DNA from: JADJPO01 sp963724535
GTDB lineage: Bacteria > Actinomycetota > Actinomycetes > Actinomycetales > Kineosporiaceae
DNA: 64,000 nucleotides
Assembly (NCBI GenBank): GCA_963724535.1
Contig: CAVRVD010000023.1
Span: 71,599 to 135,598, forward strand
Reading direction: 5' to 3'
Numbering within the stretch: position 1 is the stretch's first letter; every line of letters starts with the position of its first letter. Shown piece by piece: positions 52,923-60,715 of this stretch. The translations under genes were made by a program, and so were the position numbers. The notes below the pieces were generated by a model, which saw only the letters and a program-made list of their open reading frames with translations, made no database searches and was not told the DNA's origin.

Positions 52923-53336
52923 TCAGTGCGTGGGGATCTCGACGACGACGTTGGTGGACTTCACGGTGGCCACCGCGAGCACCCCGGGTTCGAGCCCCAG
53001 GTCGTCGGCCGCCTCCCGGCTCATCAGCGAGACCACCCGGAACGGTCCGGCCTGGATGTCGACCTGGGCCATCACGGTGTCCTTGACCACGCGGGTGACC
53101 AGACCGCGAAAGTGGTTGCGGGCCGAGGTCTCCACGGCCGGCCGGCTGGCCGCCTCAGCGGGTGGGGTGCGGGCCAGCTCCTCGGCGAAGGCCGCCAGGA
53201 CCGGACCGGCGACCACCCGACGTCCGGCGTCATCGGTCGTGGTCTGCAGCCGGCCGGTATCGGCCCATCGACGCACGGTGTCGTCGCTGACCGCGAGCAG
53301 CCCGGCGGCCTGGCTGAACCGGTAGTGCGGAGTCAT
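52923..53336 (-). CDS. HTH-Mop (TOBE) molybdate-responsive regulator
   Basis: 137 aa. An N-terminal excisionase/MerR-like helix-turn-helix (SQAAGLLAVSDDTVRRWADTG) is joined to one Mop/TOBE domain (from about 72: RNHFRGLVTRVVKDTVMAQV). Mop domains bind molybdate. As first gene of the mop-modABC operon it is probably the molybdate-sensing repressor. ATG 53336 begins the conserved N-terminus. It is divergent from the alpha/beta hydrolase gene. Confidence 0.88.
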   Translation of the reverse strand: MTPHYRFSQAAGLLAVSDDTVRRWADTGRLQTTTDDAGRRVVAGPVLAAFAEELARTPPAEAASRPAVETSARNHFRGLVTRVVKDTVMAQVDIQAGPFRVVSLMSREAADDLGLEPGVLAVATVKSTNVVVEIPTH

Positions 53337-53435
53337 CAGATCAACATACCCGTTCCTGCGGACTCGTGCGCCATCTGCATCCGCAATCGCGGAACAGCGA
53401 GGCGGGCGGAGTCGGTTCGGGTGGATGCTGGTCCG

Positions 53436-54329
53436 GTGAGCTGGTTCGAGGGGTTCCAGGCCGAGCGCCATCGCGTTGGCGACACGACGCTGTTCGCCCG
53501 GGTCGGCGGCCCACCGGACGCGCCGCCGCTGCTGCTGCTGCACGGCTTCCCGCAGACCCACGCGATGTGGCGGCGGGTCGCCGGACACCTCGCCGGTGAC
53601 TTCCGGCTGGTACTGGCCGACCTGCGCGGATACGGCGACTCCGAGAAACCGGACGGCGGCCCGGACCACTCCGGGTACGCCAAGCGGACCATGGCCACCG
53701 ACCTGGTGCGGCTGATGGCCTCGCTCGGGCACGAGCGGTTCGCGGTGGCCGGGCACGACCGAGGCGGGCGGGTCGGCCACCGGATGGCCCTGGACCACCC
53801 GGGCGCCGTAACGCGGCTCACCGTCCTGGACATCGCCCCGACCCTGGACATGTACGCCGCGACCGACCTCGCATTCGCCACCGCCTACTACCACTGGTTC
53901 CACCTGATCCAGCCCGAGCCGCTGCCCGAGCTGATGATCGGCGGTGCCCCGCGGGAGTACCTGCGGCTCAAGCTCGGCGGCTGGGGCGCAGGCGGCCTCG
54001 CGGCGTTCGAGCCGCAGGACCTCGCCGAGTACGAGCGCTGCTTCACCTCGGCGGCGATCCACGCGATGTGCGAGGACTACCGGGCCGCGGCGTCCATCGA
54101 CCTCGAGCACGACCGTGCTTCACGCGCCGCCGGCGAGAAGATCGGCTGCGACCTGCTGGTGCTCCTCGGCGGCCGCGGCGTCGTTGCCCGGCTGTTCGAC
54201 GCGCCGGCGCTGTGGCGGGCGCAGTGCTCCGGCGCGGTGACCGCGCACATCCTCGACAGCGGGCACTACCTCGCCGAGGAGCGGCCGGCGGAGACGTCGG
54301 CGCTGCTCGCCGGCTTCTGCACCCGGTGA
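53436..54329 (+). CDS. Alpha/beta hydrolase, haloacetate dehalogenase-like
   Basis: 297 aa. Oxyanion region LLLHGFPQTHAMW, nucleophile elbow GHDRGGR with D108, and a late His in LDSGHYLAEERP. An Asp nucleophile with GHDRG is typical of fluoroacetate dehalogenases and epoxide hydrolases; HGFPQTH and RGYGDSEKPDGG favour the dehalogenase group. The substrate is not proven. GTG start. A haloacid dehalogenase-type gene lies 1 kb away on the other strand. Confidence 0.85.
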   Translation: MSWFEGFQAERHRVGDTTLFARVGGPPDAPPLLLLHGFPQTHAMWRRVAGHLAGDFRLVLADLRGYGDSEKPDGGPDHSGYAKRTMATDLVRLMASLGHERFAVAGHDRGGRVGHRMALDHPGAVTRLTVLDIAPTLDMYAATDLAFATAYYHWFHLIQPEPLPELMIGGAPREYLRLKLGGWGAGGLAAFEPQDLAEYERCFTSAAIHAMCEDYRAAASIDLEHDRASRAAGEKIGCDLLVLLGGRGVVARLFDAPALWRAQCSGAVTAHILDSGHYLAEERPAETSALLAGFCTR

Positions 54330-54456
54330 CCGGCCCCCTCATCGGCACCACCCCTGGTCACCGATTCCTCCGACCATAGGCCGATGTGTTCTCACGGGCG
54401 ATGGCACAGCATTTCCTCAACGACAGGTCACCGACACACATCGGGAGGTGGGCACG

Positions 54457-54780
54457 ATGCGCTCTCCGCCGTCATCAGGCACCCACACCGTCGCCATGAG
54501 CCAACTCACGCAGCTCGATCAGGTGCTCTCGGGCCGGACCCGGCCGATGACCGCCGCCGAGATCGGAGCGGAGGGCAACGGCACGGCCGAGGACGCGACC
54601 CCGCTGCCGGGCTCAGCCGTCCTGTTGGACCTGTGCTGGGAGGGGCCGCCGGCCTTCCCCTATGTGAGCGGTCACTTCACCCTCGACGCCGGCGCGAACC
54701 GGGTCCATGTCCTGCTGAGCGCCGCCGAGCTCCACGAGATCAGCCACCGGCTGGGCATGCGTCACGTCTGGGACCTCTAG
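54457..54780 (+). CDS. Small protein of unknown function, paralogue 1
   Basis: 107 aa. The C-terminal half has WEGPPAFPYVSGHFTLDAG and ELHEISHRLGMRHVWDL, closely matching the next gene. No signal or membrane part. ATG 54457 has GGGAGG 7 bp upstream; a GTG 9 bp earlier or ATG 54499 are alternatives. Function is not recognised. The WxGPPxFPY / HHVW pattern suggests a small beta-rich domain. Confidence 0.65.
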   Translation: MRSPPSSGTHTVAMSQLTQLDQVLSGRTRPMTAAEIGAEGNGTAEDATPLPGSAVLLDLCWEGPPAFPYVSGHFTLDAGANRVHVLLSAAELHEISHRLGMRHVWDL

Positions 54781-54916
54781 GGCGAGCCAGCCCCGAACCA
54801 CCTGGACGGCGGATCACCACCGACCGTCGCCGAACCGACGTCTGTGGGCAGGGGGCGGGCTCGGCCGAGCCGACCCGCCCTGTGACGAGGGGCCGGCGGT
54901 CGGAGAGGGACGCATC

Positions 54917-55204
54917 GTGGTGCAGACATCGGAGTACTCACACACCGTCGAGCTGCGACAGCTCACCGAGCTCGTCCACCGGCTGGCGGGCCACGGCCCG
55001 CAGATCGCCGCTGGCCAGCTCGGCCTGGCCCCGGAGACGGCCCTGCTGTCGGGGCTGCACTGGAGCGGACCGCCCCAGTTCCCCTACATCTACGGCGACT
55101 TCCGACTCCCCTCCAGCGCCGAGGTCACCACGCTGAACCTGCACAGCGATCAGCTGCGTTCGCTGAGCCGCCTGGCCGGCCTGCACCACGTCTGGGGCGT
55201 GTAG
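54917..55204 (+). CDS. Small protein of unknown function, paralogue 2
   Basis: 95 aa, paralogous to the preceding gene: WSGPPQFPYIYGDFRLPSS and SLSRLAGLHHVWGV. GTG start (or the GTG directly after it), with GAGAGGGA upstream. The two genes are 136 bp apart on the same strand, so each may have its own promoter. Function unknown. Confidence 0.68.
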   Translation: MVQTSEYSHTVELRQLTELVHRLAGHGPQIAAGQLGLAPETALLSGLHWSGPPQFPYIYGDFRLPSSAEVTTLNLHSDQLRSLSRLAGLHHVWGV

Positions 55205-55246
55205 ACCCGCGCACCGCCCCGGCTCCGGCGGCCGCACTCGCCAGGA

Positions 55247-55942
55247 TCAGGTGGACGTGCCGAGGACGTCGGGCAGCCCGTCCACGCCGCGCACCACATG
55301 GTCGGGGCCGAGGAAGTAGCCGGGGTAGCGCCTCGGCGCAGCGGAGGTGCCGGCACGGTCGATCCACGCCGTGCCCAGTCCTGCCGTCGCGGCCCCATGC
55401 AGGTCCCAGGGGTGGACGGCGACCATGAGCATGTCCTGCGGGCTGGCGTCGCACACCCGCGCGGCGTAGCGGTAGGCGCCTGTGGCGGGCTTCCAGATGC
55501 CGGCGTCCTCGACGGTCAGAACGTGCTCGAACGCGTCCCGGATCCCGGCTCTGACCAACAGCCCCTCGGCCACGCCGGCGGCGCCGTTGCTCAGGGTCAC
55601 CAGGCGGACGCCGGCCTCGGCGAGCGTTCGGACGCCTGGGACGACGTCGGCGTGCAGCGACAGGGCGCTGAAGGCCGACATGACCTGGCCCACGGCGGCG
55701 TCCAGGTTGCCGCCGGCAGAACTCACGGTGGCGTCGAGCAGCTCCCGGGCCCTTTCCCGACCGAGCTCGGCGAAGGGCACCAGGTCGCCGGTGACGGTGG
55801 CGGCGAACCCATCACGCAGCAGCGTCGCGAACCACACCTCGGCCAGGTGGGGGGCTGCACCGACCGCGGTGAAGGTCTCGGCGATCGGCGTCAGGTCGGA
55901 CAGGGTCTCGTTGACGTCGAAGACGACCACAGGAGATGCCAT
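55247..55942 (-). CDS. Haloacid dehalogenase, type II
   Basis: 231 aa. HAD motif I VFDVNETLSDL with nucleophile D9 (the second Asp is replaced by Asn, as in L-2-haloacid dehalogenases), motif II LVTLSNG and motif III around IWKPATGAYRYA, ending MVAVHPWDLHGA. It should replace halogen by hydroxyl on short 2-halo acids. The expected Asp in MVAxHxxD is present. ATG 55942 begins the conserved core. Confidence 0.88.
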   Translation of the reverse strand: MASPVVVFDVNETLSDLTPIAETFTAVGAAPHLAEVWFATLLRDGFAATVTGDLVPFAELGRERARELLDATVSSAGGNLDAAVGQVMSAFSALSLHADVVPGVRTLAEAGVRLVTLSNGAAGVAEGLLVRAGIRDAFEHVLTVEDAGIWKPATGAYRYAARVCDASPQDMLMVAVHPWDLHGAATAGLGTAWIDRAGTSAAPRRYPGYFLGPDHVVRGVDGLPDVLGTST

Positions 55943-55996
55943 GTCGCGATCCTCGCGTGACGGCGCCCGGCGCGCCAACCACGGCCCTGCTGTGGG

Positions 55997-56655
55997 TCAG
56001 CGGAAGAAGCAGGTCTCCCCCGCGTTGAGCCGGGTCACCTTCGCCTGCGGCGTCTCATCGGTGAGCCCGCCACCGAACTGGCCGTCCCGGCTGAAGAACT
56101 CCGGCCCCAGGGTGTCGGCGTCGACGCTGACCTCGTAGACCTCGAGGACCTCGGCCAGCGTGCTGCCCACCCCGATGCCGGCGAGCGTGGTCAACGGTGG
56201 GTCGCCGGGCCCGACGAGGGTCCAGCCGACGAAGGTGTCACCGTCGAAGAGCGTGATCAGGTCGCCGGCCTGCAGGGCCGTCCGCGGACCCTGGCCGCAC
56301 TCAGGCTGGTCGGTGGTGGCCACCGGGCCGATCTGCGAGGTGAGCACCGTGGTCACCTGGTCCCGGGGGGCCCCGAAGTCCAGCGCGCTGGTGCCCGACC
56401 CGACCACCAGGGCCAGGCCCTCGGTGTCCAGCGCAAGCCGTGGCTCGACCGAGGCACTGGGCTCAGCCGAGTCCGCGCTGGGGCCCTGCCCGGTGGAGCC
56501 CCCGGCCGTGACCGACCCGGAGGGCGCAGCGGTCGTGGAGGCGGAGGCGCCGTCCGAGTCACCGCCGGTGCATAGCATCCGCCGAGCGCCACCAGGACGG
56601 CAACCAGCCAAACAACCGTGACCCGCCGTCCGCGCAGGTCGTCGACGCGCCTCAC
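55997..56655 (-). pseudogene. Lipoprotein gene interrupted by a frameshift
   Basis: A GTG at 56655 opens a classic lipoprotein signal (VTVVWLVAVLVALGGC). Right after the lipobox cysteine that frame turns into low-complexity Pro/Arg, while another frame takes up a sensible exported protein: a Ser/Ala/Gly-rich linker and then a domain beginning RLALDTEGLALVVGSG, ending AKVTRLNAGETCFFR. The shift is around 56570-56585. Either the gene is broken or a base is wrong. The mature domain is unrecognised. Confidence 0.7.
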
Positions 56656-56759
56656 GGACAGCGAGCCTACTGCCGATCACAGCCGACCCGTCCTCGTCGT
56701 CCCCGCACGGCCCCGGTCGGGTCACAATGGGACGTCCACACCCGCCCAGGAGTCGCCTC

Positions 56760-57701
56760 GTGCCCGTCAACGTCCCGCACGCCCTGCCCGCCCGCCGGAC
56801 CCTGGAGTCCGAGAACGTCTTTGTGATGTCACAGGGCCGGGCGATCCATCAGGACATCCGGCCGCTGCACCTCGCGATCGTCAACCTGATGCCGACGAAG
56901 ATCGAGACGGAGACGCAGCTGCTGCGACTGCTCGGCAACACTCCGCTGCAGGTGGAGATCAGCCTGCTGCACATGGAGTCGCATGACTCCCGCAACACCT
57001 CCGGGGAGCACCTGGACGCCTTCTACACCACCTTCGACCAGGTCAAGGGCGACAAGTTCGACGGCCTGGTGATCACCGGTGCCCCGATCGAGACACTGCC
57101 CTTCGAACAGGTCGACTACTGGCCCGAGCTGTGCGAGGTGATGGACTGGGCCGACGACCACGTGTTCTCCACGATGCACGTGTGCTGGGGGGCCCAGGCC
57201 GGGCTGTACCGGCGCCACGGCATCGGGAAGTACCCGGTGCAGCGCAAGGTGTTCGGGGTGTTCCAGCACGACGTGCTGGATGCGCGCTCGCGCATCCTCA
57301 GCGGGTTCGACGAGACCTTCCCGGCCCCACATTCCCGGCACACCGAGACCTTGGCCGCCGACATCGAGGCCGCGGACGGCGTGGAGCTGCTCGCCGTCTC
57401 GTCCGAGGCCGGGGTCTATCTGGCCGCGAGCACCGACGGCCGCCAGCTGTACGTCACCGGGCACCCGGAGTACGAGCGGTACACCCTGGCCGCCGAGTAC
57501 GAGCGGGACCTCGCGCGGGGGCTGGCGGTCGGCGTCCCGAGGAACTACTACCCGGACGACGACCCCAGCCGCCCACCGACCGTCACCTGGCGGTCGCACG
57601 CGTTCCTGCTCTATGCGAACTGGCTGAACTACTGCGTCTACCAGCGCACCCCGTTCGACCTCGAGGCGATCCCCGCCGAGCCCCCACCGACCGAGGACTG
57701 A
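56760..57701 (+). CDS. metA: Homoserine O-acyltransferase (MetA family), probably acetyl-CoA specific
   Basis: 313 aa. The catalytic cysteine is C142 in MHVCWGAQAG, the His is in VTGHPEYERYT, and the N-terminal block IVNLMPTKIETETQ is typical. Residue 111 is Glu (GAPIETLPFE); Glu here is known to select acetyl-CoA, where E. coli MetA has Gly and uses succinyl-CoA. It should make O-acetylhomoserine for methionine synthesis. GTG 56760 follows an AGGAG. No SAM riboswitch-like structure is seen upstream. Most actinobacteria use MetX instead. Confidence 0.92.
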   Translation: MPVNVPHALPARRTLESENVFVMSQGRAIHQDIRPLHLAIVNLMPTKIETETQLLRLLGNTPLQVEISLLHMESHDSRNTSGEHLDAFYTTFDQVKGDKFDGLVITGAPIETLPFEQVDYWPELCEVMDWADDHVFSTMHVCWGAQAGLYRRHGIGKYPVQRKVFGVFQHDVLDARSRILSGFDETFPAPHSRHTETLAADIEAADGVELLAVSSEAGVYLAASTDGRQLYVTGHPEYERYTLAAEYERDLARGLAVGVPRNYYPDDDPSRPPTVTWRSHAFLLYANWLNYCVYQRTPFDLEAIPAEPPPTED

Positions 57702-57702
57702 C

Positions 57703-57760
57703 CGGCACTGTCGGGCCCTGGCAGCGCCACTGTCGGCCCGGCAGCGCCACTGTCGGCCTG
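57703..57760. repeat. 20-bp tandem repeats after metA
   Basis: GCAGCGCCACTGTCGGCCCG and a copy differing by one base (57721-57740, 57741-57760), with a related partial copy before (GGCACTGTCGGGCCCTG) and a diverged one after. They lie between the metA stop and the hairpin at 57765. They do not encode protein in a useful frame. Confidence 0.75.
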
Positions 57761-57764
57761 GCAA

Positions 57765-57800
57765 TGCACTGTGCCGGCGCTGCAACAGCCGCACAGTGCA
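57765..57800 (+). terminator. Hairpin downstream of metA
   Basis: A perfect 10-bp stem TGCACTGTGC/GCACAGTGCA around a 16-nt loop, about 64 bp after the metA stop. It overlaps the end of the repeat region. It is a likely metA terminator. Confidence 0.55.
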
Positions 57801-57929
57801 CCGACGGCACTGCCAGAACCAGGACGGCACCGCCTGTGCCGAGTAACCCATTCCGGTGACTTTGAGTGACAGTACATGTCGGAGCGTGCATGCTGGTCGG
57901 GCCCCGTTGCGCCCGCCAGGAGTTGCTCC

Positions 57930-58643
57930 GTGATCCTCCGCCTGCTCGCCGGCAAGCTCGCCACCGCCGCCACCGCCACCGCCGTGGGGGTCGGCGGCAC
58001 CACCGCCGCTGCCTACGCGGGGGTGTTGCCGGAGCCGGTGCAACAGGTGGCGCACATGAGCATCGGTGCCCCGGCCCCGACGAAGTCTGTCGGTACGGAC
58101 GGCACGGGTGAGGCGTCGGGCAGCGACGCGGGCGCCGACACGTCGCCGAACACCTCCGAGCCGGGATCCGAGCTGGATGCTGAGCCGGACTCCGAGCCGA
58201 GTGAGTCGACCGGCGGGTCGCCGAAGGCCCCGGACGACGGGTCGAGCGAAGCTGGCGAGGCGGGTGTTGGCGGGCCGGTCGGTCCGGACGCCACGGGCCC
58301 GGCGGCGCAGGGCCTGTGCACCGCACACACGAAGGGCGGGCTGTCTCCGAGCTCGACGGCCTACCGCAACCTGGAGCGCGTGGCCGGGGACGCCGAGAGC
58401 ATCGCCGGCTACTGCCAGGAGGTGCTCGGCAGTCGCCAGGCCGAGCAGGAGGCCGCTCCGCAGGAGTCTGCCCCACGGGTCAAGCCGTCGAACCGCGACC
58501 GGGCCGAGCGCAAGGCCTCGCAGTCGTTGACCCGAAAGGCCCAGCCCGACACGGCCAAGCGCTCCTCGACCGATTCCGCGGCCGCGCCCCGGCAGAAGGG
58601 GGGTGGCCAAGACTCGTCGGGGCGCGGTCGGTCCGAGGACTGA
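57930..58643 (+). CDS. Probable exported Ala/Ser/Glu-rich protein
   Basis: 237 aa from GTG 57930, which has AGGAG 7 bp upstream. It has a hydrophobic N-terminal segment (VILRLLAGKLATAATATAVG), then VLPEPVQQVAH, a long acidic low-complexity region and a tail rich in Lys, Arg, Ser and Gln. Two cysteines (GLCTAH, GYCQEV) lie in a short helical part. A similar N-terminus is known to me from actinobacterial unknowns. No function can be given. Confidence 0.6.
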   Translation: MILRLLAGKLATAATATAVGVGGTTAAAYAGVLPEPVQQVAHMSIGAPAPTKSVGTDGTGEASGSDAGADTSPNTSEPGSELDAEPDSEPSESTGGSPKAPDDGSSEAGEAGVGGPVGPDATGPAAQGLCTAHTKGGLSPSSTAYRNLERVAGDAESIAGYCQEVLGSRQAEQEAAPQESAPRVKPSNRDRAERKASQSLTRKAQPDTAKRSSTDSAAAPRQKGGGQDSSGRGRSED

Positions 58644-58806
58644 GCCACGCGACTGATGCCGGCAGCGGGCACCCGCCGGCAGGACGTCGGACGGACACGG
58701 GAGGGGTTGGTGGCCCGAATCTCCAGGACTCGCCAAATCCTGCGCCTACGTGGTCGCGGACGCTAGGTTGGGCGCCACGCACAGGCCCACACAGCAGGTG
58801 CCCATG

Positions 58807-58828
58807 ACCCCCGGTGGCCGCCGGGGGT
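58807..58828. terminator. Hairpin between convergent genes
   Basis: An 8-bp stem ACCCCCGG/CCGGGGGT with a 6-nt loop, followed by a short T-rich stretch. It lies between the exported-protein gene and the convergent DUF397 gene. Confidence 0.45.
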
Positions 58829-58867
58829 TCCTGCTTTGCCGACTCGCTTCGGGCGGTGCCGACGACG

Positions 58868-59068
58868 TCAGGCCCGGGTCGAGACGCCGTCCACGTCCCC
58901 GCGTTTAACGCCAGCGACGAATGCGTCCCATTCGGCCCGGCTGAACCTCACCACCACGCTCGGGGTGGTGGAACTGCGGACCAGGATCTCATCCGCGCTG
59001 AGCCCAACCTCGGGGCAGGCGGAATTGGAGCAGGCTATGCGGTGCCACGTGACCAGCTCTTCACCCAT
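58868..59068 (-). CDS. DUF397 protein B
   Basis: 66 aa. The DUF397 pattern is clear: ACSNSACPEVGLSADEILV, VRSSTTPSVVVRFSRAEW and FVAGVKRGDVDG. DUF397 proteins usually pair with WhiJ-like XRE regulators and are thought to act as small partners. The start is uncertain; ATG 59068 gives the usual length. A DUF397 gene follows the same pattern 294 bp upstream. Confidence 0.72.
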   Translation of the reverse strand: MGEELVTWHRIACSNSACPEVGLSADEILVRSSTTPSVVVRFSRAEWDAFVAGVKRGDVDGVSTRA

Positions 59069-59361
59069 TTGGCCCTCATCCGTTCGTCGTCGCGGGTGCG
59101 ACGTCGTGCGGAGTGCGGTCTGGTGAGGCGTCGTTACCCCGAACCTACAAGCACTCACGGTCGGCACACGGCCGATTTCTATCTGTACGTTCATGCAAGA
59201 ACGTGACCACAGCCATTGTCGAGGCGGCGGCCTTGCCGCGAAACGCGGAAAGGCCTATTGCAATGGAGCGCAGGCTCAAGTATGACAGGAACCCAGGGAC
59301 GCAAGCCCACACACTCGGTTCCCACAACCCACACGGTGGCCGCCGGCGGGCTATCGCACCG

Positions 59362-59562
59362 CTAGGACCCCCCCGGTGACGGGTCGAACTCACCAGCCTT
59401 GACACCTCTTACGAAGGAGTCCCACTCCGCAAGGGTGAAGTCCAGCATGGGGCTGTCACGTTGTTTCGAGTCCCGGACCAGCACATGGCCCTCATTTACC
59501 GCTACCTCGACGCAGGCCGAGTTCGCGCAGAACGAAGCCCTGCTCCAGGCTGGTGTCTCCAT
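59362..59562 (-). CDS. DUF397 protein A
   Basis: 66 aa: FCANSACVEVAVNEGHVLVR, DSKQRDSPMLDFTLAEW and FVRGVKAGEFDP, the canonical DUF397 form. It lies 82 bp downstream of the WhiJ-like regulator 1 and on the same strand, the normal actinobacterial pairing. Confidence 0.85.
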   Translation of the reverse strand: METPAWSRASFCANSACVEVAVNEGHVLVRDSKQRDSPMLDFTLAEWDSFVRGVKAGEFDPSPGGS

Positions 59563-59644
59563 GTTCTCCTTTGTCTCCCCGAACGACGGCCTGACCCTCT
59601 CGAGGACTTGGCCGGAGCTCGCATGCTGAGAGGGGGACCACCGC

Positions 59645-60544
59645 TCAGCGTTGTCGTCGTCGGGCGGCGATCTTGCCGCCCCGTGCGAGCAGGTCTTCCA
59701 GCCAATCTGTGGTCTCCTTGGGCGCTAGAGCGACTTCCTCGGAGAGATACCGGTGTGCTTCCCGGAACTGGGTGACGATCTCGGGCTTGTCATCGGCCAG
59801 GATGATGTGGTTGCCGGCGAGCCCCTCGACGAACACCGCATCGGGAAGCTCCTGATCGTCGTACCGCAGCACCGTGAACTGCTCGTCGAGTCCCGGGTGC
59901 GATCCGACGTCGAAGGTGACCACCTGCACCGTCACGTTGGGCAAGCTGCCCATATGGACCAGGTGGCGGATCTGGTCCCTCATGAGCTGAGGCGGCCCGA
60001 GCCGTCGCCTGAACGCCGCCTCATCGACAACGGCGCTGACCTGCAGCTCACCGGAGAGGACCCGATCGCGCCGACGCCTGCGCGAGTCGATGATGTCTCG
60101 GATGTAGTCGTTGCTTCTCCAGAACGCCGGCGTGCGCAGGCGCGGCACGAGGGCCTCCATGTACTCGTCCGTCTGCAGCAGTCCGGGCATCCGGTTGACC
60201 TCGACCTGGTCGAGGTGACTTGCCGCCGACTCCAGGCCCACGTAGGTCATGGCCTGCTGGTCCAGTGACCGGTAGTCGTACCACCAGCCCCGCCTGCGTG
60301 CCTCGACCGCCAAGGAGACCAGCTCATCACGTGCGAGATCGGTCAAGCCGTAGAAGCGGGCCAGCACCTTGATGTCCAGTGCGGTGGCGACGCGCTGGCC
60401 GTTCTCGATCCGGGACACCTTCGCGGGGGAGCAGGCGAGTTCCTCGGAGATGTCGTCGACGCTGCGGCCCGCCTCCAACCGCAACTCTCGCAACCGACGG
60501 CCCAACTCGAACCGCCGAGCGGTCGGGCTGGAACCAGCTGGCAT
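59645..60544 (-). CDS. WhiJ-like XRE regulator with DUF5753, copy 1
   Basis: 299 aa. An N-terminal XRE helix-turn-helix (about 15-70, SVDDISEELACSPAKVSRIE) is followed by a DUF5753 sensor-like domain: MPGLLQTDEYMEAL, LMRDQIRHLVHMGSLPNVT and FVEGLAGNHII. In streptomycetes such proteins with a DUF397 partner regulate development and antibiotic production, and are sometimes called Scr1-like. ATG start. The DUF397 A gene follows. Confidence 0.9.
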   Translation of the reverse strand: MPAGSSPTARRFELGRRLRELRLEAGRSVDDISEELACSPAKVSRIENGQRVATALDIKVLARFYGLTDLARDELVSLAVEARRRGWWYDYRSLDQQAMTYVGLESAASHLDQVEVNRMPGLLQTDEYMEALVPRLRTPAFWRSNDYIRDIIDSRRRRRDRVLSGELQVSAVVDEAAFRRRLGPPQLMRDQIRHLVHMGSLPNVTVQVVTFDVGSHPGLDEQFTVLRYDDQELPDAVFVEGLAGNHIILADDKPEIVTQFREAHRYLSEEVALAPKETTDWLEDLLARGGKIAARRRQR

Positions 60545-60715
60545 GGACGCACCCTTGGACTACGCCGGTTCGGACAAAGTCAAGATACCTAGGACGCTTT
60601 ACTCACCACGTCCGACGGCAGGACCCTACCACCGGGCAGTTGCCGCAATCGTCTCTCCGGCTCGACGCGCGGATCGAGGTGCGCGGCATCGTGCCTGCTG
60701 GGCTCAGGGACGCCG

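Noticed and set aside
52347..53435. Long frame leading into the alpha/beta hydrolase
   Set aside because: It runs antisense to modA and the regulator; the hydrolase family starts near 53436, where a GTG is present.
54381..54444. CCGATGTGT ... ACACATCGG inverted repeat before small paralogue 1
   Set aside because: Arms of 9 bp are 46 bp apart; this may be chance in GC-rich DNA and no binding family fits.
56656..56759. SAM or other methionine riboswitch before metA
   Set aside because: The leader is only about 100 bp and shows no conserved SAM-riboswitch helices or switch hairpin.
58814..59206. Plus-strand frame over the DUF397 B gene
   Set aside because: It is the antisense of a clear DUF397 protein and has no recognisable domain.
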